From Cylicocyclus nassatus (taxonomy: Eukaryota > Nematoda > Chromadorea > Rhabditida > Strongylidae): a DNA stretch of 64,000 nt. Position 1 is the stretch's first letter. Every line of letters begins with the position of its first letter. The stretch covers positions 50,817,516-50,881,515 of the forward strand of contig CATQJL010000316.1 in NCBI GenBank assembly GCA_958299035.1. The letters run 5' to 3'. The translations under genes and the position numbers were made by a program. The notes under the pieces were generated by a model that worked only from the letters and a program-made list of their open reading frames with translations, was not told where the DNA came from and made no database searches. Of the stretch, positions 56,795 through 64,000 are shown in pieces.

Positions 56795-57617
56795 ATCGGG
56801 GTACATGGCTCTATGTATCGAAGGTATGCTGTATGCAGTTGTGAAAGATGTGCTAGATTACCAACAATTGCAAAGAGCGCTTAATGAGGTTTATATTTGG
56901 TCGCAGGAGTGGTCTCTTCCTATCTCCACAGAGGAAACTAAAGTGATACATATCGAACCGAAGACCTCTAATCAAAATTTCAACTACCTTCTTGGAGAGT
57001 CTTTTCTTCAAGAAGTTGATTCTATAAGAGATCTGGGCTTCATGGTTAAAGGCAGCGTCCCACCAAACTGGGGGTACCTGGCTCTCGTAATGATATAATA
57101 GTAGACCCCCTACCTAAGCGATGACTGAAGTTCGGAGCGAAAAAGGGGGTCTACAAAGCCTGAAATTTGCTCCGAAAGTGGGCCGAATCTTACGGTAGGG
57201 CCGAACGCCGCCCACACGGCAATATCGATTTGCAGGCCAGAGTGCGTATAGCGCACACATCATGAGCGCAGGGACCCGCAACCACTCTGCGTCTCTACCT
57301 TGTACTCGCCCGATCCTACCGTAAGATTCGGCCCACTTTCGGAGCAAATTTCAGGCTTTGTAGACCCCCTTTTTCGCTCCGAACTTCAGTCATCGCCTAG
57401 GTAGGGGGTCTACTATTACATCATTACGAGAGCCAGATACCCCCAGTCTGGTGGGACACTGCCTTTAAGAGTGACCTCACTTTTGATGTGATCACTGCAA
57501 GTTGGTAGCAGTTAAAGCCACAATGTCGGTATACAACTTGTTTAGAGCTTTTACAATCAATGACACTACTTCACTCATTGAAGCTTACAAATCATTTATC
57601 AGGCCTACGGCAGATTA
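56795..57617 (+). pseudogene. LINE A: RT thumb region
   Basis: Reads YAVVKDVLDYQQLQRALNEV, WSQEWSLPISTEETKVIHI, QEVDSIRDLGFMVK, then (after the MITE at 57050-57464) SDLTFDVIT. After frame breaks come YNLFRAF-like and LIKAYKSFIRP-like motifs to 57616. These are the standard thumb and C-terminal motifs of CR1-like RT. Confidence 0.75.
57050..57464. mobile_element. TTAA-family fold-back, exact insertion
   Basis: The ends AGGCAGCGTCCCACC and the inverse GGTGGGACACTGCCT are flanked by TTAA (57046-57049 and 57465-57468). The arms are about 185 bp and nearly perfectly complementary (GGGGGTCTACAAAGCCTGAA). Deleting it with one TTAA restores the LINE reading GFMVKSDLTFD. Confidence 0.9.
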
Positions 57618-58297
57618 CAGGGTGTCCGTAAAGTATGTATGCACTGTTTGATCGTTAATATCTCCGTTCCCAGGGGGTCTTTTGCCGAGCTTTAAGCACC
57701 ATACTGTAGAGCTGGCTTCAACTTAGATTTACAGTATAGAGCGAATCAGCGATCACTCACTGTTATTGTAGGATTACGGTAGAAACTTGAAACATATGGT
57801 GTCAATGTGGAAAAAGCTGTCGTTTCAAAATTTTTCAAAAAAATGTGAAAACTTGTGTAATAGGGTTTTTATGGACGCTGAGTTCAATACTCAACTATTC
57901 AAAAGATTGCGAAGCTTTCTAAACGGTGTAAACGCCCTTTTTAGGAACATTGAAAGAATGGCCGCTACCTCTTACCTGGCATAACTCTTCAATGAAGCAT
58001 CATAATAAGTTGGGAACTTCACAATTAGAATCAGCAACTCTAATTAGCCTAGTGTAAAAGTTTTCAGGCTGTTTTGTTTCCTTTCTGAGGCGAAATATGG
58101 CCTTTCATGGCTCAAAACCCTCTTTGAAGTTCCTACCGTAATCCTACAGTAATGAGAGGAGACCGGCGATTCGCTCCATACTGTAAATCTAAGTTGAAGC
58201 CAGCTCTACAGTAAGGTGCTTAAAGCTCGTCAAAAGACCCCCTGGGAACGGAGATATTAACGATCAAACGGTGCATACATACTTTACGGACACCCTG
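57618..58297. mobile_element. Tc1/mariner-like MITE, complete
   Basis: The ends CAGGGTGTCCGTAAAGTATG and the inverse CATACTTTACGGACACCCTG are flanked by TA. Secondary inverted repeats lie inside (GTAGGATTACGGTAGAAACT near 57769 and its inverse near 58135). The same body is present at 1-556. It is inserted in LINE A. Confidence 0.85.
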
Positions 58298-58660
58298 TAT
58301 AGTACAGTCATATTTATCCACACTTGCGTAACGATTGACTATATGGAAAGAGTTCAGAACAGCTTCACAGCAAACGTTCATCCGAGGGGTGGGTTTTAGA
58401 TGTAATTTCTACCAAATGATATGACTAGAAACATTGAACTAGGGCTTACATCTCTTGCTTATAGAAGGCGTAAGTTCGACCTCATGGCACACAAAATAGC
58501 ATATGGTATTGCGGCTTGAATTTCGGGGCGTTTTTCCCCCTAGAAAATCTAATACAAGAGGAGGAAGTAGGAAGATTATCTCCACTCCAAGACACAAGGT
58601 CCGCTGATGTTTTTTCACTTGTCGCGTTACTAACGACATGGATAAACTCATGAAAACGCT
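58298..58660 (+). pseudogene. LINE A: C-terminal fragment
   Basis: After the MITE: DYMERVQNSFTANV, then FLPNDMTRNIELGLTSLAYR followed by RRKFDLMAHKIAYGI, matching the LINE B C-terminus (TLAHRRRTLDLIMAHK). It decays after about 58525; no 3' tail is recognised. Confidence 0.7.
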
Positions 58661-58708
58661 TATTTCCGGCAGAGTTGTCTTCGTTTAACTCAGACAACTG
58701 ACCGAAAC

Positions 58709-58773
58709 TTCCGCAGCGCTTTCGCAGGATTTCCGCAGGTGACCCGGCGGAAATCCTGCGAAAGCGCTGCGAA
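58709..58773. repeat. perfect 26-bp hairpin
   Basis: CCGCAGCGCTTTCGCAGGAT and beyond is mirrored exactly after a loop of about 10 bases, ending at GCGAAAGCGCTGCG. Confidence 0.85.
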
Positions 58774-58840
58774 AAATCTGCAATCTCAGGGTACAGGGCA
58801 TACTTGGGTAATTCGATTATTTTCCATCGAATGAATGAAT

Positions 58841-59060
58841 ATCGAATAAATTCGAAAAGGAAAAATTTCGAATAAACGAATATCGAATAAATTCGAAAAT
58901 AAAAAACTTCGAATAAACGAATATCGATTAAATTCGGAAAATCAAAAATATCGAATGAATGAATTTCGAATAAATTCGGAAAATCAAAAATATCGAATGA
59001 ATGAATTTCGAATAAATTCGGAAAATCAAAGATATCGAATGAATGAATATCGAATATATT
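58841..59060. repeat. 41-42-bp minisatellite, about 5 units
   Basis: Head-to-tail units of the form (A/T)TCGAATAAATTCG...GAATGAATGAAT begin at 58841, 58882, 58923, 58965 and 59007, with a partial sixth. Units 4 and 5 are nearly identical. A long minus-strand frame across it is a by-product of the repeat. Confidence 0.88.
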
Positions 59061-59162
59061 CGAACATTGGAAGTCGAATTTCGAATAAATATTCGAATGA
59101 TTTATCGAATAACTAAAGCAATCACATCTCAAACTTGCCAACATATCTGGCTAAAGCCGATC

Positions 59163-59387
59163 CAATCATAATCAGCCTACCCCCTATACCAACTCCTAGC
59201 TCAAAATTTTCCAAAAATTGCTGAAATCAATAAAATAGATTTCGTTTTTGATCAGCACCCTCACTTACCCCTTTGTACCAACTCCCAACCTCGTGGCTCA
59301 AGATTTTCCAAAAATCGATAAAGTAAATTTTTATCCTAATCAGCACCCTCACCCCCTTGTACCAACTCCCAATCTCGCAGCTCAAGA
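59163..59387 (+). repeat. diverged tandem units related to ACTAGCTGGC family
   Basis: Three units share AATCAGC(C/A), CCCC...TACCAACTCC(C/T)A and GCTCAA(A/G)ATTTTCCAAAAAT, followed by AATCGATAAA-like sequence, as in the interior units of 27060-27260. The terminal ends of the family are absent. Confidence 0.5.
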
Positions 59388-60576
59388 TAAAAATGAGAAA
59401 CATTGCAACTTGGTGTAAGCACCTAACGAGCTGTTCGGATTCATAGCGCTAGGTGTGCGATCTTTTGAAGCAATAAGCTGGCCACATATGTACTTAAATT
59501 CCACAAATGCTACGATACATTGCCTGTTCATCGGAGACTTTCGTCTTGGGTGTGCAAGCTAGTCGTGGACGAAGGCATGTGGTCTCCTCCGAAAGCGAGC
59601 ACGAATGCCCCTATAACCCCGGGCATACTGCAGGCATTTCAGTGGCGACGTGGTATCGCAATACTCAAATTGTCCAAAACATTCTGAAGTACAGAATGCA
59701 GGGCAATTATCTTTTTGATATGTTGTACACGCTAAACATTTGTGGTAAGCTGCCATTACCAGGGCTCGGCACAGCTGGCACCGGGTCAAGCTGGATATCG
59801 TTTTAGGGGCGAAAAGCAAAGGGGATATCGTTTCTCCGGGGTCCAGTACAGAGCCCCGCAAAAAATTTCGCTTACTCTCCTTCATGAGATCACAAAGATT
59901 GCAAAAAAATGCAACACAAACGAAATCTGTCTTGCAAAATACTCTAACATATAGATACATAAGTTTTCGGCCGAAATGCAGACGGCATGCTAAGTCTAAA
60001 TTTGGCCGTCAGCATGCCACTGACATGCCACAGGCGATATGCCGGCAGCAGGAGCGCGGGAATTCAAATTGTACCAGAAATAAACAAAAGCCTTATTTAG
60101 AAGTAAAACGCAATCATATGACACCAAATTTGGTGAGTGCATGCGCGTTGGGGGACATAAACTATGGCCCAAAAATTTATGAAAACTTATGTGAATTGAA
60201 GCTGTGCCCAACTTTTTTCTGAATTAGCTGGCACCGTGCCAGCTGGGTGCCAGCTGAGCTGGCACCAAGCCTTTGCACACATAAGTTTTCATACTTTTTT
60301 ACATCAATTGTATCTACACCTTAAAAGTTTACATACAGAGGAAAAACGATTTCATAATGTTTCCTTTTCGGCGTTTTATAGCCATCTGAAGTTTTTCCGG
60401 TCTGCTTCGCAGTCGAATAATCTGCTCCAATCACAAAACGCGCCCTGAGCAAATGCGGCGCGAATTCTGTCGATTTCATTTCGACATTTTATCAATCTCA
60501 TTATTTATGGCTTTTGTATTCTTGCGTCACTTTTTTTTGTATTGTTCTTTCTATTCTTCTATTTGTTTTGTTTCAG
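59388..60576. other. no convincing gene; palindromic GCCAGCTGG cluster
   Basis: Short palindromes (CAGCTGGCACC and its inverse) lie at about 60224-60262. A minus-strand Cys-rich open stretch at 59559-59960 is noted under rejected items. Upstream exons of the gene at 60577 may be hidden here. Confidence 0.35.
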
Positions 60577-63500
60577 GCATCGACTTTCGGCTCTGCACAT
60601 TTCTATTGAGCACGCACCGAGCGTATTGGATGCTCACGAAAGCTTATTGAAGGATTTTGAGAATCCTGGATCGAGCGACGTACAGTATTTGGCCAAACTT
60701 CCAAAGGCCGAAAGTTAATGTGCTCCAAACAAGATTCGCACTAGAGCGCCAATCTTGTTCGGAGCACCTTATTTCTGGCTTATTTCCTGTCAATTATTTC
60801 TATTAAGATGAAAGTAACAATTTCTTCTTTCATTTCCACTATTTTCATTACTATTTAGTACTAGAAAATGATGTTTTCGGGAAGTCTTAAAATCGCTTTC
60901 CGTTTTGATTTCTTATGTGCCTGGGCTTATTTTTCATGGTGATTCGCATGCTGCTTTCAACACTTTTTTTCACTATCCTTAGTGAGTATTCGCCGACTTT
61001 GCCTCTTTCAGTTGCACTTTGATTAACTTTTTATTTCATCTTTGTTTTTTACTTTTTGATGTTCTTCTGTGGTTTATGATTACATTGGCTAGGACTTTGA
61101 AAGAAGTTAGCACCTCTCGCAATCAAACTTTCGAGGGGTATTTTTTCTCGGATATGCTGATTTGTTTGTTGAACCATCTTCAATTTCTGTTTATGTTTGT
61201 GTTCTATGTTTAACAGTTTCTTCTTCTAATCGGCTTCTTTCTCCTTTCTTCTCTTCTCCTCCTCTTCGTCCTCCTCCATCCTACCGGTTGACTCTGCCAT
61301 CCTTGAGTGCTCCGGCGTGTGTCCGTTGCAGAATAGGACAAATAATTCGTACAAATATTTTTAATTCCAATATCAGAAGATCTGTACACGTAACGTTTTG
61401 AGGATGATGTAGGAAATCGGTTAGTCATATCACTTCCCACCCTGTGCTGCACTAAGGTACATATGCCTAACGGATTCGTGATCAGTTATCTTCTTTCTTT
61501 GTTTCGATATCACTCTCTATCAATAATCTCTTCTGTAGTTGAAGATTACTCTAATACAGTAACGATGGTATCGCAAAATGCAAACTATATTCGGAATCTC
61601 CATGAAAAATCACCCCAGGTACATAAGAAACTAAAGCAAAAAGCGATTTTAAACCTTTTCGAGAAAACTTTACTTTCTAGTGTGAAGCGATGAAAGAAAT
61701 TGTTGTTTTTATCTCAATAGAATAGCCGGCAGAAAATAAGCCGGAAATAAGGTGCTCCGAACAAGATTGGCGCTCTAGTGCGAATCTTGTTTGGAGCACA
61801 TTAACTTTCGGCCTTTGGAAGTTTGGCCAAATACTGTACGTCGGATCGAGCACTACTATGGGGTGAGTTATTTTTTTGGTTCTCTATGTTCTTATGCTCT
61901 GTTGCCTCTGTTGTTCTCATGTTCTTGTGCTCTCTATTCATCTGTCGTGCTTTGAGGCCCCGGACAGACTTCACGCGATTTGATCGTCGCGACTGAATCG
62001 CGACGAGACAACTGTTACAACATCATTCCATGCCGATCAACTTGCATTTCGGTTGTGATACTTTTCCAGCCCGAAATTTTTGAATGTGAAATGAAAATGA
62101 GTGGAAATGTCGGCGATTGAGTCGCGACGATCAAATCGCATGAAGTCTGTCCGGGGCCTCACGAGAAACTATATCATAGAACTCAACAAGTCATAGACTT
62201 GGTACGCTAGACAAAACAAGGCGTAGAGGGAATGCGTAGCTGTAATCAAAATCCGGATTCTTCGGAAGGTTTTCTTCGGAACTTTTGCTGAACTTGCAGT
62301 TTTGAAAGTGCTTTTTGTTTGGTTTGCGAACAATCATAGCGAAAAAGAACAGCGAAGTCATATGAGTGGATTTTAGCTGTGATTCGTTCATTATAAGTGC
62401 CGAACTGCAACATGGAATGATTTTTTTAGTTTCAGTTTTAACATATGTAAGTGCGGATCACCTTCTTTCATGCTTGTCGAGAGACAAACTCAGTATGATA
62501 TTTTTAGCGAAGTTTATGCAGTCACAATATGCCATCCCTCTACGCCCTGTTTTGCCTAGCGTACCAAGTCGATGACTTTTTGAGTTCTATAATACAGTTG
62601 TTTTTAGGCGTCTTTCCCGCGCTGCTTGACTGGAATTTCCCTAGATTTTCTTATTTAAATTACTGCATCGTTGTAGAGCTCATTTACTCCATTCTGCCAG
62701 GGGTTTCGCCGATATTGAGGCGCTACCAAACGTTCAAAAATGAAGTGTCAGTTCATAGTGCAGTTGCGTAATTGGGTCGCGCTTTGTGAGGAGTTACTTG
62801 CAACATAGTATTATTTCGTGAATTATCGGCACATGTTCAAATCATCCTTGCGATCATATTCGCGCAACATTTTGCATGTACCTACAGACATACTTCTGTA
62901 TGTTGCTGAGTGCTATGTCGACGAGCTTCATGGATAGCAAAATTTGATGATGTATTGATTGATTGATGAATTGATTGATGAATGAATTTGATGCCGAGAC
63001 TGGGCGACAAAATTTGCGCGTGAACAGTTTCCTGCGCCTGTATTGCCGGTCAAGATGTCGGCTTTTCAGGAATGGCTATTTGTTCATCGCACATTTTGTT
63101 GCCTAGTCTCGGCAGCACTGGAACACTATGTCGAGCTGGAAATCTGCTAGACTATGTATCCAGCCACTCCACTTACCCATACAAGAGTCACCTTGAGATC
63201 TAATCAAAGGTTGAAAACAAATCCGATGATATAGCGAGGAGATTCAGAGATTGCTCCATAGTTCTCACCGAATTCTCAGAATATTATTTCAGTGTTTCAA
63301 GCTGTATCGAATCAAACGAAACAAGAGGAAGCATGAAGCAAAAGTTGAATTTACTGAGGTTCGTCTGTCTAACATCTTGCAAGCAACAATTTTGATTATG
63401 AAGTCTTTTTGAAGCGTTCAGAAACTTTCTTGGTGTGGTGAAGACTTTTTCTTTTTCGCCCTCCTCTCCTTCACATTGTATAAGAAGATCATATATGTTT

Positions 63501-63587
63501 CAGTCGCACTTTGTCGAAATCATGCAAAAGCGCTTCGTATTGCTGCAGTCACGGATCCGGAGTGGTCGATTCTCCACAACCTATTGA
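60577..63587 (+). CDS. host gene, last two exons (first exon split by MITE)
   Basis: The best cellular gene in the window. Exon one begins after TTTGTTTCAG (60576) and reads HRLSALHISIEHAPSVLDAH, ESLLKDFENPGSSD up to 60682, where a TA-flanked element of 1,154 bp is inserted. After it the exon continues RRIEHYYG to 61862 and ends at a strong donor, GTGAGT. The last exon starts after TATGTTTCAG at 63504 and in the same phase reads SHFVEIMQKRFVLLQSRIRS, GRFSTTY, stop 63585-63587. AATAAA lies at 63640. The alternative frame of the last exon (ALCRNHAKALRIAAVTDPEW..., stop at 63614) is also open but out of phase. I do not recognise the family; upstream exons were not found. As read, the inserted element brings a stop 12 codons in. 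Confidence 0.5.
60683..61836. mobile_element. Tc1/mariner-like element inside a host exon
   Basis: The ends CAGTATTTGGCCAAACTTCC and its inverse are flanked by TA (60681-60682 and 61837-61838). The TIRs of about 100 bp differ by roughly one base (ATTTCTGGC against ATTTCCGGC), suggesting a recent insertion. The interior is AT-rich without a transposase. Confidence 0.9.
61954..62160. mobile_element. fold-back MITE in intron
   Basis: The ends GAGGCCCCGGACAGACTTCA and its inverse are perfect, followed by CGATTTGATCGTCGCGAC and the inverse. About 207 bp. It lies in the last intron of the host gene. Confidence 0.8.
62173..62592. mobile_element. fold-back MITE in intron
   Basis: Inverted arms of about 60 bp: ATAGAACTCAACAAGTCATA / GACTTTTTGAGTTCTATAAT and GGTACGCTAGACAAAACAAG / its inverse. 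Non-coding interior. Confidence 0.7.
62986..63160. mobile_element. diverged fold-back MITE in intron
   Basis: Inverted GCCGAGACTGGGCGACAAAA near 62990 and TTGTTGCCTAGTCTCGGC near 63108, with TTTGCGCGTGAACA and GGCTATTTGTTCA inside, as in 13171-13384. The outer right part (GGAAATCTGCTAGACTATG) is a diverged form of that family's end. Confidence 0.55.
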
Positions 63588-63639
63588 ACGGGAAGGAAGA
63601 AGTCAGCCATTTATGAATAGCAGAACGTGGATTTTTGTG

Positions 63640-63645
63640 AATAAA
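63640..63645 (+). terminator. AATAAA polyadenylation signal
   Basis: AATAAA, 53 bases after the in-phase stop of the host gene's last exon, a normal distance for a nematode mRNA. Confidence 0.55.
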
Positions 63646-64000
63646 TTACTTAACAAAAAATCATTGAAAAGTTGTTAAATGAAATCAGCATGCGTGAAAA
63701 CTCTATTACATACTCTTACAGAATCTAAAAATAATGACGAGTCTTCAAAACAGGTCAAAGGGGACTTCGTACGAAATTTTCAAGGTCAAAGGGGACTTCG
63801 TTCTGAAATTTTCCTGGTGCCAGCTCGTGCCGAGCCCTGGCCATTACATCTGAAGACATCTCGTAACTGACAAATCGCGTACGGCGATCTAAACCCTAAT
63901 CCTGCACTACAACTGCGATGTCCTTTACTCAATATACACCAATTCGCAAAAACTCTAAGGTAACGAATAGGCAGTTTTGCAATAATTTATGCGAGCAAGA
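63646..64000. other. no gene; short tandem duplication
   Basis: GGTCAAAGGGGACTTCGT occurs twice (63756-63773 and 63784-63801), followed by GTGCCGAGCCCTGG, which also occurs inverted near 59760. Nothing coding is supported. Confidence 0.45.

Noticed and set aside
58482..59144. 220-codon minus-strand frame with repeated Phe/Asp-rich units
   Set aside because: It is created by the 41-42-bp minisatellite; no start context, splice sites or domain.
59559..59960. 133-codon minus-strand Cys-rich frame
   Set aside because: The cysteine spacing fits no domain I know, no splice sites frame it, and part of it is a repeat shared with 63815-63840. Kept out as unsupported.

Overview
The window is eukaryotic and most likely from a nematode, probably a repeat-rich clade V (strongylid-type) worm. 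This is an inference from the sequence: AT-rich DNA, splice acceptors of the TTTCAG type, one very short intron (58 bp), many Tc1/mariner, hAT and TTAA-target miniature elements, and CR1-like LINEs. There is no bacterial gene organisation. Almost every recognisable stretch is a mobile element, often nested in another. Only one two-exon host gene fragment (near 60.6-63.6 kb) looks convincing.

Layout. 0-4.25 kb: a train of mariner-type fold-back elements plus a hairpin/CA-repeat element. 4.25-4.8 kb: a 500-N gap flanked on both sides by a cDNA-library (SMART-type) adapter. 4.8-33.9 kb: non-coding DNA packed with MITEs, including several nests that can be reconstructed from TTAA, TA or 8-bp target duplications. 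33.95-39.78 kb: a broken CR1-like LINE (B) from the endonuclease-RT linker to the 3' tail, carrying several insertions. 41.0-58.6 kb: a second broken CR1-like LINE (A), stretched over about 17.5 kb by a tRNA-like fold-back element, a short repeat, an 11-kb LTR retrotransposon and two further MITEs. 58.6-64 kb: a minisatellite, hairpins, then a host gene fragment whose penultimate exon is split by a 1.15-kb TIR element.

The most interesting object is the LTR retrotransposon at 44017-55069, minus strand. Its two 608-bp LTRs differ, by eye, at one base, and it has a 4-bp CTTG target duplication whose removal restores the LINE reading frame. It therefore looks young and possibly still active. It encodes one continuous Ty3/gypsy-type polyprotein of about 2,440-2,540 residues in an unusual order: Gag, then an Env-like membrane glycoprotein segment (internal signal sequence, 13 cysteines, six N-glycosylation sequons, two furin-like sites, a transmembrane segment), then protease, RT, RNase H and integrase.

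Between the end of pol and the 3' LTR, on the opposite strand, lies a small cellular-looking gene. It has an EGF-like domain, a 58-bp GT-AG intron, a transmembrane segment and an acidic, proline-rich tail, and is preceded by a signal-like peptide and two perfect CRE palindromes (TGACGTCA). An intron-containing EGF/TM cargo gene antisense to a gag-env-pol element is the best candidate here for an undescribed system: a retroelement that both embeds an envelope in its polyprotein and carries a host-type signalling or adhesion gene under its own promoter.
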